Below are positions 7,589 through 15,780 of a stretch of DNA of 44,981 nucleotides, piece by piece. Both the position numbers and the translations under genes were made by a program. The stretch's first letter is position 1. Each line of letters begins with the position of its first letter. Source of the DNA: CAYHZL01 sp964361075 (GTDB taxonomy: Bacteria; Bacteroidota; Ignavibacteria; UBA10030; UBA8401); assembly GCA_964361075.1 (NCBI GenBank), contig CAYHZL010000004.1:1-44981 (forward strand), read 5' to 3'. Under the pieces are notes generated by a model. The model did no database searches and was not told the DNA's origin. It saw only the letters and a list, made by a program, of their open reading frames with translations.

Positions 7589-9610
7589 GTGGCTGAACAT
7601 AAACAAAAAGTAAATCTCAACGCAAATTATGACGCAGAGAATATTACCGTACTCAAAGGACTTGAAGCGGTTCGCCGTCGTCCCGCAATGTATATCGGCG
7701 ATGTTGGTGTACGCGGCCTTCACCACCTTGTGTACGAAGTTGTTGATAACTCAATTGATGAAACGCTCGCCGGGTATGCGCGAACAATTGATGTAAAAAT
7801 AAATAAAGATGGAAGCGTTACGGTTACAGATGATGGGCGTGGTATTCCGACCGGCATTCATCCCGAGGAAAAACGTTCTGCGCTTGAAGTTGTAATGACG
7901 GTATTGCACGCCGGCGGTAAGTTCGATAAAAACACATACAAAGTTTCCGGCGGCTTGCATGGTGTCGGCGTTTCGGTCGTGAATGCGCTCAGCGAAGTGT
8001 TGGAAGTAGAAGTGCGCCGCGAAGGCAAAGTGTTCTACCAAAAATATAAACGCGGTGAACCGGTTGAAGCAGTAAAAACCATCGGCAAGATGGAGAAGAA
8101 TGAGAGGACGGGAACGAAAGTTACGTTCATGCCGGATTCGCAAATTTTTAAAAATCGCGTGTACAAATTTGAAACACTCGCCGAACGTTTGCGCGAACTT
8201 GCATTTTTAAATCCGGATGCAACACTGGAAATTACCGACCTTCGCAGCAAGCAAGAACAAACAGAAACATTTCATTTTGAAAACGGACTTGTCGGTTTTG
8301 TAAAATATGTTGATGCGACACGTCCTTCGATAATGAAAAAAACTTTCTACGCAAAAGGTACCGGCAAAGATGAAAACGACCGCACAGTCGAAGTGGAAGC
8401 GGCATTTCAATACAACGACCAATATTCAGAAAATGTTTTTTCGTATGTGAACAACATTAACACACACGAAGGCGGAACGCATCTTGTCGGATTTAAAACC
8501 GCGCTCACACGACAACTGAATAATTTTGCGTACAAAAGCGGACAGGTGAAAGAAGGAAAAATTGCATTAACCGGCGATGATTTTCGCGAAGGTTTGACAG
8601 CGGTACTCAGCATAAAAGTTCCTGAACCGCAGTTTGAAGGACAAACAAAAACAAAGCTTGGCAACGGAGAAATAAAAAGTATTGTCGAATCCGTTGTTGG
8701 TCAAGAGCTGGCAAATTGGCTGGAACAAAATTCTCCCGACGCGAAACGCATTATCGAAAAAAGTGTACGCGCCGCAGAGGCTCGTGAAGCGGCGCGAAAA
8801 GCACGCGACTTAACACGCAGAAAAAATGCAATGGATGGTGCGGGGCTTCCCGGCAAACTTGCAGATTGTTCAATTAACGATCCGGAACATTGTGAACTGT
8901 ACATCGTTGAAGGAGATTCGGCAGGCGGTTCGGCAAAGCAAGGACGCGATAGACGCTTTCAGGCAATTCTTCCTTTAAAAGGAAAAATTTTAAATGTGGA
9001 AAAAGCGCGTCTTCATAAAATTTTGGAAAACGAAGAAGTGCGAAATATTTTTACTGCGATTGGTGCCGGTGTGGGCGATGAATTTAATACTGAAAAACTT
9101 CGCTACTTTAAAATTATTCTTATGTGCGACGCGGACGTCGATGGTTCGCATATCCGCACATTGTTGTTAACATTATTTTTCCGCTACATGAAACCACTCA
9201 TCGAACTTGGTCATGTGTATATTGCGCAGCCGCCGCTGTATAAATTGAAAAAAGGAAAGCAAGAGCATTATGCGTACGATGACGATGAACGCGATGAAGT
9301 GTTGAAAAAATTAAAAGGTGAAAAAAACAGTGCGAAACAAGAAGAGCAAGAAGCGGGAGTTACACCGGAAGAAGGTGCGCCAAAAATCGGCGGCATTGTT
9401 ATTTCCCGCTTCAAAGGTTTAGGTGAAATGAATCCTGAGCAGTTGTGGTCAACAACAATGAATCCCGATACGCGCACAGTGCTGCGCGTTGGTATTGAAA
9501 ATGCAGCAGACGCGGACCGCACGTTTTCAATTTTAATGGGAGACGAAGTTGAACCGCGCAGAGCGTTTATTGAAAAGAACGCGAAGTATGTCCGCAACTT
9601 GGATGTGTAA
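7589..9610 (+). CDS. gyrB: DNA gyrase subunit B
   Basis: A 673-residue ATPase subunit of gyrase, which introduces negative supercoils. The GHKL ATPase motifs are seen: YEVVDNSIDE near residue 49, DDGRGIP at 81-87 and GLHGVGVSVVNALS at 122-135. The TOPRIM metal site is EGDSAGG with Glu441 and DADVDGS with Asp514/516/518. The C-terminal QLWSTTMNPDTR and GDEVEPRRAFIE motifs complete the protein. An acidic/Lys-rich insert (about 575-600) lies in the tail region. The start is GTG at 7589, preceded by AGGAAA; family start MAEHKQK fits. Confidence 0.97.
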   Translation: MAEHKQKVNLNANYDAENITVLKGLEAVRRRPAMYIGDVGVRGLHHLVYEVVDNSIDETLAGYARTIDVKINKDGSVTVTDDGRGIPTGIHPEEKRSALEVVMTVLHAGGKFDKNTYKVSGGLHGVGVSVVNALSEVLEVEVRREGKVFYQKYKRGEPVEAVKTIGKMEKNERTGTKVTFMPDSQIFKNRVYKFETLAERLRELAFLNPDATLEITDLRSKQEQTETFHFENGLVGFVKYVDATRPSIMKKTFYAKGTGKDENDRTVEVEAAFQYNDQYSENVFSYVNNINTHEGGTHLVGFKTALTRQLNNFAYKSGQVKEGKIALTGDDFREGLTAVLSIKVPEPQFEGQTKTKLGNGEIKSIVESVVGQELANWLEQNSPDAKRIIEKSVRAAEAREAARKARDLTRRKNAMDGAGLPGKLADCSINDPEHCELYIVEGDSAGGSAKQGRDRRFQAILPLKGKILNVEKARLHKILENEEVRNIFTAIGAGVGDEFNTEKLRYFKIILMCDADVDGSHIRTLLLTLFFRYMKPLIELGHVYIAQPPLYKLKKGKQEHYAYDDDERDEVLKKLKGEKNSAKQEEQEAGVTPEEGAPKIGGIVISRFKGLGEMNPEQLWSTTMNPDTRTVLRVGIENAADADRTFSILMGDEVEPRRAFIEKNAKYVRNLDV

Positions 9611-9613
9611 ACA

Positions 9614-9826
9614 ATGATGCGTAATTATCAAGAAATAGAAAAAGCAGAACAAGCGTTCAACAGAAATCACCCGCTGACGATTGAACAAAAATTTACTTTG
9701 ATGGACGCCATGTTTGAGCACGCAAAAAAATTTGGAAATTTTTCTGCTGAACAGGAAGCAAAAAGAATACAAGAAAAAATTTTTCTTGCACACATATTGA
9801 ATGGAAAAATTCCAGCGCCATATTGA
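9614..9826 (+). CDS. Small helical protein paired with a nucleotidyltransferase
   Basis: A 70-residue hypothetical protein that starts 3 bases after gyrB and overlaps the next gene by 26 bases. The sequence is rich in charged and Ala/Phe residues and ends in FLAHILNGKIPAPY. It has no recognised catalytic motif, signal peptide or membrane segment. The tight overlap with the nucleotidyltransferase gene indicates a two-gene unit like those in which a short partner protein precedes a GG-DxD nucleotidyltransferase. Whether it is an antitoxin, substrate or structural partner cannot be told from sequence. Confidence 0.7.
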   Translation: MMRNYQEIEKAEQAFNRNHPLTIEQKFTLMDAMFEHAKKFGNFSAEQEAKRIQEKIFLAHILNGKIPAPY

Positions 9827-10361
9827 ACGCGCAGCGCAAGCGCTGAACGAAGCAAACATTCCATACATGGTTATCGGTGGACAGGCAGTGCTCATGCATG
9901 GCGAACCACGATTTACGAGAGATATTGATATTACGCTTGGTGTTGATGTTAATGAATTAGAAAAAGTGTTGCGGGTAGTAAAAAAAATTTCTTTGATCTC
10001 TGTTGTGCCAAACGAAAAAGAGTTTGCTCAACACAACAATGTTCTTTTACTTCAAGATGAAAAAGATGGAGTTCGTTTTGATTTATTGTTTTCTTTTTTG
10101 CCTTATGAACGGCAGGCAATTCGGCGAGCGGCGATAATAAAAGTCGGCAATACCGATGTCTGTTTTGCAACAGCGGAAGACACAATTATTCATAAAATGT
10201 TTGCAGGCAGACCGCGCGATATTGAAGATGTAAAAGGAATTGTAAATGTGCAGCAAGCATTGGATGAAAAATATATTGAACATTGGCTGGGTGAATTTGG
10301 CACACTCTTGAATAAAGATTTAGTTGGTGAATACAAAAAAACAGTACAGGAAATTTATTAA
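9801..10361 (+). CDS. Nucleotidyltransferase, AbiEii/DUF6036-like
   Basis: A 186-residue protein with the minimal nucleotidyltransferase signature: GGQAVLMHGEPRFTRDIDI at about residues 27-45, giving the GG helix and the D-x-D metal pair (RDIDIT). A third acidic residue is likely in VRFDLLF. The C-terminal part includes TAEDTIIHKMFAGRPRDIEDV, which is typical of the AbiEii-type/DUF6036 group. Members transfer NMPs to proteins or RNAs; some are toxins or phage-defence factors, but the target is unknown. It forms a unit with the small gene before it and is inserted between gyrB and gyrA. Confidence 0.75.
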   Translation: MEKFQRHIERAAQALNEANIPYMVIGGQAVLMHGEPRFTRDIDITLGVDVNELEKVLRVVKKISLISVVPNEKEFAQHNNVLLLQDEKDGVRFDLLFSFLPYERQAIRRAAIIKVGNTDVCFATAEDTIIHKMFAGRPRDIEDVKGIVNVQQALDEKYIEHWLGEFGTLLNKDLVGEYKKTVQEIY

Positions 10362-10383
10362 GCAGAGAAATTTGTAACTCCTA

Positions 10384-10443
10384 AGTAACTCGTTGTAACC
10401 TCAAATAAATCAAGAGGTTAAAAATTGAAAATTTCGAGTTACT
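10384..10443. repeat. Nested inverted repeat downstream of the nucleotidyltransferase
   Basis: AGTAACTCG (10384-10392) pairs with CGAGTTACT (10435-10443), and inside it TAACCTC (10396-10402) pairs with GAGGTTA (10414-10420). All arms match perfectly. It may be a transcription terminator or structured RNA end; no clear U-tract follows. Confidence 0.5.
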
Positions 10444-10481
10444 CTATTTGAAAAAAATTCGCCGAAGGCGTACTGAACGCG

Positions 10482-10605
10482 CTACTCAGCGTATCTTACT
10501 TGGAAGTAAAAACCCTTGAAGGGTTTTATTAATTGATTTTACGCTACATCAAAATACCGCTCTTTATTTTAACAGAACCCTTCAAGGGTTACTCACGCTG
10601 AGTAG
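10482..10605. repeat. Palindromic dispersed element between nucleotidyltransferase gene and gyrA
   Basis: Outer arms CTACTCAGCGT (10482-10492) and ACGCTGAGTAG (10595-10605) are exact reverse complements. Inside are two short palindromes, AACCCTTGAAGGGTT (10511-10525) and AACCCTTCAAGGGTT (10576-10590), which are reverse complements of one another. The whole 124-bp unit is therefore a symmetric, foldable element. Partial relatives of its end occur at 41-55 and 44814-44827. No ORF is present, so it is probably a non-autonomous repeat. Confidence 0.6.
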
Positions 10606-10635
10606 TTACAGAAATTTTAGGAAAGAACGTTATAC

Positions 10636-13353
10636 ATGGCTACAAACGAAAAAATTGTTCCCGTAGATATTGAAGATGAAATGAAGGGTTCGTACATCGA
10701 TTACTCGATGTCGGTTATTGTGTCTCGTGCGCTTCCGGATGTGCGTGATGGATTGAAACCTGTGCATCGACGTGTGTTGTTTGGTATGCACGAACTGAGT
10801 ATGACGGCAGCCAAGCCGTATAAAAAAAGCGCGCGTGTAGTTGGAGAGGTGCTTGGTAAGTATCACCCGCATGGAGATACGGCAGTCTATGATACGATTG
10901 TTCGTATGGCGCAAGATTTTTCTCTGCGCTACATGTTGGTTGATGGACAAGGAAATTTTGGTTCTGTTGATGGCGATTCGCCGGCGGCAATGCGTTATAC
11001 AGAAGTGCGCATGTCAAAAATTGCAGAAGAAATGCTGCGCGATTTGCAAAAGAATACCGTAAACTTTTCTCCAAACTTTGACGACACGCTGCAAGAGCCG
11101 ACAGTTCTACCCGCAAACATTCCGAATCTTCTTGTCAATGGTTCAAGCGGTATTGCTGTTGGTATGACGACAAATATTCCGCCGCATAATTTATCGGAAG
11201 TGGTAGATGGCTGCATTGCGATGATTAAAGATCCGGATATTGATAATCTGAAATTGATGAAATTTATCAAAGCGCCGGATTTTCCGACGGGCGGAATAAT
11301 TTATGGCTACGAAGGTGTGAAAGAAGCGTACACAACCGGTCGCGGAAAAATCACACTTCGCGCAAAAGCAACAATTGAAACCGCAAAGAACGATCGTCAA
11401 AGTATTATCGTTTCCGAAATTCCATATCAGGTGAACAAAGCATCACTCATCGAAAAAATTGCCGACTTGATGCGTGATAAAAAAATTGAAGACATCTCCG
11501 CAATCAATGATGAATCCGACCGCGATGGTATGCGCATTGTGATTGATTTAAAACGTGATGCAAACGCCAGTGTTGTGCTGAATAATTTGTATAAACACAC
11601 AACGATGCAAACAACGTTCGGCATTATTATGCTGGCATTGGTGGAAGGTCGTCCGCAAGTGCTCACGTTGCGCGATACGATTGAGAAGTACATCAAACAT
11701 CGCAACGAAGTAATTGTGCGTCGCACAAAATTTGATTTAGACGAAGCAGAAAAACGCGCGCATATTTTGGAAGGTTACATCATCGCGCTCGACAATATTG
11801 ATGAGATTATTAAACTGATCAAAGCGTCGAAAGATACCGACACTGCAAAGAACGGTTTGATGAAAAAATTCAAACTGTCTGAGATTCAGGCAAAAGCAAT
11901 ATTGGAAATGCGCTTGCAGCGTTTAACAGGTTTAGAGCGCAAGAAAATTGAAGATGAATATCGTGAAATAATAAAACTCATCAACAAATTGAAAGCAATT
12001 CTTGCCAGCAAACAATTGCAATTAGAAATCATCAAAGAAGATTTGCTTGCGGTAAAAGAACTGTACAGCGATGAGCGCAGAACCGACATCATCTACAAGC
12101 AAGAAGAATTTAAAATTGAAGACATGATTGCGGAAGAAGAAGTTGTTATCACCATCAGCCATCAAGGCTACATTAAACGGTTCCCTGTAAGCGGGTACCG
12201 CAGACAAGGACGCGGCGGCAGAGGCATTACCGGTGCAGCATCGCGCGAAGATGATTTTATCGAACACATGTTTGTTGCCAGCACACACAATTATATTCTC
12301 TTCTTCACAGACAAAGGAAAATGTTACTGGCTGAAAGTATTTGAAATTCCCGAAGGCGGCCGCACATCAAAAGGCAAAGCAGTTGTCAATTTAATTGCAA
12401 AAGGCGGCGAAGAAAACATTAACGCGTTTTTGGCAGTGAAAGAATTTGTTGAACATCAGTTTGTCTTTATGGTAACCGAACACGGACAAATGAAAAAAAT
12501 TGCGTTGTCGGAATTCAGCAATCCTCGCAAGAGCGGCATCACAGCAATTTCTCTTGATAAAAATGATTTGTTGAAAGATGTAAAACTCACCGACGGTACG
12601 CATGAAATTCTCATCGGCACACACGAAGGTGTTGCCATCCGCTTCCCCGAAAGCGAAGTGCGTGCAATGGGCAGAGCGGCATCAGGTGTTCGTGCAATCA
12701 GGCTTGAAGATAATGATAAAGTTATTGGCGCGGTAAGTTTGAAACGCATGAAGACAACCATTCTTGTGGTTACAGAAAACGGATTCGGAAAGCGAAGTGA
12801 CTTGGATGAGTACCGTATCAGTCATCGCGGCGGAAAAGGTGTTGGTACGTTGCGTGCCACCGAAAAAACCGGTAAAATGGTTGCAATAAAAGAAGTGCAG
12901 GATACCGACGATATTGTGGTCGTTTCAACCGGCGGCATGGTTATCCGCCAGCACGCCGATGAAATTCGTGTATCAGGACGCAATACATCCGGTGTTCGTG
13001 TTATCAGGATTTCTGAAGGAGACCGCGTTGCTGCTGTTGCAATTGTAAAATCTGAGGAAGAAGAAGACAAACAACTCGAAGTTGTTGAAGAACAAAAAAT
13101 GAATTCTTCCGGAGAAAAACAATCAAGCGATAAAAAAAAAGTAGTTACAACCTCTTCGAAGAGAGCGACACAAGCGACGAAGCAAGAAGCAACACCGACA
13201 ACGAAGAAAACAGAAAAAAAGATAACGATGCCGGTGAAGGCGAACAAGAAGACCTCTTCAGCTAAAACAAAAACAGCGCCGAAGAAAAAGACAGCATCAA
13301 AAGTAAAACCTAAATCGAAAAAAGTTGAAAAGAAAAAATCAAAAAAGAAATAA
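10636..13353 (+). CDS. gyrA: DNA gyrase subunit A
   Basis: A 905-residue breakage-reunion subunit of gyrase. The catalytic Tyr is at 121 (AAMRYTEVR). The quinolone region reads HPHGDTAVYDT, with Thr82 where E. coli has Ser83 and Asp86 where it has Asp87. The C-terminal beta-pinwheel follows, with a GyrA box-like RRQGRGGRGITG around residue 515-527, which supports gyrase rather than topoisomerase IV. The last 90-100 residues are an unusual low-complexity Lys/Thr/Ala-rich tail ending KKVEKKKSKKK, resembling histone-like tails. The gene begins with ATG at 10636, preceded by AGGAAAGAACG. Confidence 0.96.
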   Translation: MATNEKIVPVDIEDEMKGSYIDYSMSVIVSRALPDVRDGLKPVHRRVLFGMHELSMTAAKPYKKSARVVGEVLGKYHPHGDTAVYDTIVRMAQDFSLRYMLVDGQGNFGSVDGDSPAAMRYTEVRMSKIAEEMLRDLQKNTVNFSPNFDDTLQEPTVLPANIPNLLVNGSSGIAVGMTTNIPPHNLSEVVDGCIAMIKDPDIDNLKLMKFIKAPDFPTGGIIYGYEGVKEAYTTGRGKITLRAKATIETAKNDRQSIIVSEIPYQVNKASLIEKIADLMRDKKIEDISAINDESDRDGMRIVIDLKRDANASVVLNNLYKHTTMQTTFGIIMLALVEGRPQVLTLRDTIEKYIKHRNEVIVRRTKFDLDEAEKRAHILEGYIIALDNIDEIIKLIKASKDTDTAKNGLMKKFKLSEIQAKAILEMRLQRLTGLERKKIEDEYREIIKLINKLKAILASKQLQLEIIKEDLLAVKELYSDERRTDIIYKQEEFKIEDMIAEEEVVITISHQGYIKRFPVSGYRRQGRGGRGITGAASREDDFIEHMFVASTHNYILFFTDKGKCYWLKVFEIPEGGRTSKGKAVVNLIAKGGEENINAFLAVKEFVEHQFVFMVTEHGQMKKIALSEFSNPRKSGITAISLDKNDLLKDVKLTDGTHEILIGTHEGVAIRFPESEVRAMGRAASGVRAIRLEDNDKVIGAVSLKRMKTTILVVTENGFGKRSDLDEYRISHRGGKGVGTLRATEKTGKMVAIKEVQDTDDIVVVSTGGMVIRQHADEIRVSGRNTSGVRVIRISEGDRVAAVAIVKSEEEEDKQLEVVEEQKMNSSGEKQSSDKKKVVTTSSKRATQATKQEATPTTKKTEKKITMPVKANKKTSSAKTKTAPKKKTASKVKPKSKKVEKKKSKKK

Positions 13354-13390
13354 TACACCGTTTTATCAAAATCAAAAAAGAGAGGGATCT

Positions 13391-13849
13391 ATGAAACAAC
13401 TCGTCGTTGGTGTTGTACTGTTGATGGCAACTGTAGTCGGTTGTTCATCACTCGCGCTTCAACCGGCAGATTTTTCGTGGGCTGCCGAAGAAGCAATTAC
13501 TGTAGATGGTAAAGGAATGGCAGATGCACAGCGGTACGCCGTTTCGTTTAGCGTTAAACCTTTGTTTCTCGCAGAACTTGCCGATAGTTCGGCGTGGAAA
13601 GACGCAACAGTCCGCGTTATTCGTGATAAAAGCGGAATGTATTTTATTGCTGCACCGAAATTCAAAAATGTATATGTCTTCGCTTCCGGCTATGGAAAAC
13701 TGTCGCTCGAAAAAAAGATTTTGATTTCCGAAACCGCGCCGATGGCAGATCCGAAATTCAATCAGCGTGATTCGTATATTGAGTTGCTCAACGGAAAAGA
13801 AAAATTGAGATTAACGCAAAACGGCATTCTTCAAGGAGGACAAAAATGA
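13391..13849 (+). CDS. Small lipoprotein of unknown function
   Basis: A 152-residue predicted lipoprotein. The signal peptide MKQLVVGVVLLMATVVGC ends in a VVGC lipobox with Cys18 as the lipidated residue. The start at 13391 is preferred because AGAGGGA precedes it by about 5 bases and the signal peptide begins there; a longer frame from 13325 would add a hydrophilic lead. The mature part has predicted beta-rich sequence without a known motif. Its stop overlaps the ATG of the next gene by four bases, so the two proteins are probably made and used together in the envelope. Confidence 0.75.
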   Translation: MKQLVVGVVLLMATVVGCSSLALQPADFSWAAEEAITVDGKGMADAQRYAVSFSVKPLFLAELADSSAWKDATVRVIRDKSGMYFIAAPKFKNVYVFASGYGKLSLEKKILISETAPMADPKFNQRDSYIELLNGKEKLRLTQNGILQGGQK

Positions 13850-15087
13850 AAACAACAATGATGTGTATCGCCTCACTGATTTTTTCTTTTGCATATATTA
13901 CGGCGCAGGAAAAATCTGATGCAGAAATAAAACAAGATTTTGAAGCTCAAGTAAAATCAATCGTAAAATCTGCGCAGACAATGACCACCGCAGACGATCT
14001 TGCAAAAGTAAATGAAAGTCTTGTCAAGCTTGAAAGAGATTTCAAATCTCATAAAGCATTTTTAGACAAAGCGCTCTATCCGGATAACTTCGAAAAAAAT
14101 CTCGGAAAAATCAGCGAACAGATTCAGGATATTGCTATAAAAGTAAATCTTATCAGCGACCAAGGCGTACGCATTGCCGAACTGGAAACGCAAGTGAAGA
14201 TGCTTTCCGAACAAGTGGAAAAATTAAGCGGTGAAAATGCATCATTGCTTGCACAGGTGCAGACATTAAGCGTGCTAGCAAAGGAGAGTAAAGAGAAACT
14301 TGATTCGCTGACACAACTTATTGCCAAACTTCGTTCAAATCTTAACGAACGCGATAAGATGATTTTTGCATTGGTAGATAGTATGTTTTTACAATATGAT
14401 AAAAGTCCTGCACCAATAGGAGATGTGGGCAAACAACGTGTTGCCGCATTTGAAAGAAACAATGTGTTAACAAATATCAAGCGTTCTATTGTTGACAATG
14501 TGAAATTTTTGGAAACGACAGCGCTTTCCGGCGAAGATATTGCACGCGTAACTGCAGAACAGAAAAAATTTGCATCGCAATGGAAAGGTCTCGGACCAAA
14601 GCTGGCAAACATTTATTTATCATCGAAAGAAAAAGCAAAAGAAGTTCCAACTATTGACACCATGGTAACCGAATGGGGCAAACGAGTTGACGCAATTTTC
14701 TGGAAGACATTGAACGAAGTGTTCACCAAGCGCAACTTAACAGTAAAACCATTTAACAGTGGCGAAGAATTTTTTAACAACATCGTAAGTTTTATTGATG
14801 ACGAAACCAATAATGTGAACAAACAAAGCGATGAAACACGCCACAAAGCATTTGCGTTGTTTGTTGAAGATGCGTGGACGAAAGAAATTTCGCCTGTGTG
14901 GATTCCGAACATGAAAGAAGCCGGCATCATCACAGAAGCTCAGGCAGCGGAACTTGCGCAGCGTATCGCGACATGGCAATCAAAAACGCAGTCATCCAAC
15001 ATGCTGTTGTATATCATTGGCATTGTTGTGTTGGTTGCACTTGTGTTGCTCTATTTAAAAATGAAAAAAGCGAAACCAACACCGTAA
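13846..15087 (+). CDS. Coiled-coil protein with signal peptide and C-terminal membrane anchor
   Basis: A 413-residue protein of unknown function. An N-terminal signal peptide (about residues 1-20, ending TAQ) is followed by a long helical coiled-coil region at about residues 90-175, with heptad-like ELETQVKMLSEQVEKLS and NASLLAQVQTLSVL stretches. A hydrophobic segment near the C-terminus (LLYIIGIVVLVALVLLYL) precedes a basic tail KMKKAKPTP, giving a single membrane anchor with the tail on the cytoplasmic side. It overlaps the preceding lipoprotein gene, suggesting an envelope module. No enzyme motif is seen. Confidence 0.75.
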   Translation: MKTTMMCIASLIFSFAYITAQEKSDAEIKQDFEAQVKSIVKSAQTMTTADDLAKVNESLVKLERDFKSHKAFLDKALYPDNFEKNLGKISEQIQDIAIKVNLISDQGVRIAELETQVKMLSEQVEKLSGENASLLAQVQTLSVLAKESKEKLDSLTQLIAKLRSNLNERDKMIFALVDSMFLQYDKSPAPIGDVGKQRVAAFERNNVLTNIKRSIVDNVKFLETTALSGEDIARVTAEQKKFASQWKGLGPKLANIYLSSKEKAKEVPTIDTMVTEWGKRVDAIFWKTLNEVFTKRNLTVKPFNSGEEFFNNIVSFIDDETNNVNKQSDETRHKAFALFVEDAWTKEISPVWIPNMKEAGIITEAQAAELAQRIATWQSKTQSSNMLLYIIGIVVLVALVLLYLKMKKAKPTP

Positions 15088-15093
15088 AAAACT

Positions 15094-15224
15094 TTTCACC
15101 GCAAAGCCGCTAAGACGCAAAGTCCCGAAGGTCACGAAATGATGGCTTCGCCAGATTCCTTTGGAATGTTTATTCTTATTTGTTAATATTTTTTCCTTCG
15201 CGCCTTTGTGTCTTTGCGGTGAAA
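15094..15224. repeat. Imperfect inverted repeat with TTTCACCGCAAAG arms
   Basis: TTTCACCGCAAAG at 15094-15106 pairs exactly with CTTTGCGGTGAAA at 15212-15224; the flanking bases are also partly complementary (CGCTAAGACGCAAAG against CCTTTGTGTC). This CACCGCAAAG-GACGCAAAG type of sequence is a dispersed repeat pattern in many environmental genomes. It sits in the gap after 15087 and its right arm lies just before the small gene at 15243. Confidence 0.6.
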
Positions 15225-15242
15225 TTTTTTACTACCGTATTT

Positions 15243-15461
15243 ATGAACAACACACATAAACATACGCACGCGCTTGAAATTGATAAAACATATCTTTGTG
15301 CGCTCAACAATGTTCCGCTCTACAAAGCATCCATTGAAAAAATGCAGGGATGCTGGGCAACAGTGCAGGTGAAGGAAGCAATTCCCGGACCGAATGCACA
15401 TCATTACAAAACGGGACAGCAGTTTGAAATAAAAGTTGCGTCGTACGAATTTATGGAGTAG
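15243..15461 (+). CDS. Small conserved-looking protein, unknown function
   Basis: A 72-residue protein beginning MNNTHKHTHALEIDKTYLC. The start at 15243 is chosen because the upstream part of the open frame lies inside the inverted repeat 15094-15224. The sequence reads like a compact beta-rich domain (NVPLYKASIEKMQGCWATVQVKEAIPG split by a few charged residues), with two Cys and several His but no familiar motif. No operon partner is evident. Coding status is probable rather than certain. Confidence 0.5.
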   Translation: MNNTHKHTHALEIDKTYLCALNNVPLYKASIEKMQGCWATVQVKEAIPGPNAHHYKTGQQFEIKVASYEFME

Positions 15462-15488
15462 CAACACTAAATAGTTCTCGCTGAAAAA

Positions 15489-15627
15489 GTCATTGCGAGC
15501 GAGTGTTTTTTATGAGCGAAGTTCCAAAGGAATGCCTTCGGCACAATCTTTTCTTCAAATTTTTAAGATTGTCCCGCTGTACGGGATTCCGTACAGCGGA
15601 ACTTCGGCAAAAACGCCTCGCAATGAC
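15489..15627. repeat. Cloverleaf-like palindromic element
   Basis: The outer arms GTCATTGCGAG (15489-15499) and CTCGCAATGAC (15617-15627) are exact complements. Nested inside are CGAAGTTCC (15517-15525) with GGAACTTCG (15598-15606), ACAATCTT (15543-15550) with AAGATTGT (15565-15572), and an 11-bp hairpin CCGCTGTACGG (15574-15584) with CCGTACAGCGG (15589-15599). A relative with the same outer arms lies at 40936-41031. No ORF is present. Confidence 0.7.
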
Positions 15628-15670
15628 GCGCAAAGAGTATTTCAGTGAACCCTAAATAATTTTGAATTAC

Positions 15671-15707
15671 AAAAAAGCGGCTTTCTAAAAAAGGGATCCG
15701 CTTTTTT
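15671..15707. terminator. Rho-independent terminator
   Basis: AAAAAAGCGG at 15671-15680 pairs with CCGCTTTTTT at 15698-15707, giving a 10-bp stem with a U-tract in either direction. It closes off transcription before the mla operon. Confidence 0.75.
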
Positions 15708-15780
15708 CATTTCTTGATTTTCACACCTCAATTTTCAATATTAGCGCAGAAATTTTTATTGCTCACTCACTACTATTATC

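Noticed and set aside
9614..10361. Standard MNT/HEPN toxin-antitoxin pair
   Set aside because: The small protein does not show the HEPN RX4-6H motif, and the nucleotidyltransferase is larger than typical MNT antitoxins.
12822..13358. A 178-codon frame antisense to the gyrA tail
   Set aside because: The Phe/Val-rich product is the mirror of the Lys-rich gyrA tail, not a real protein.
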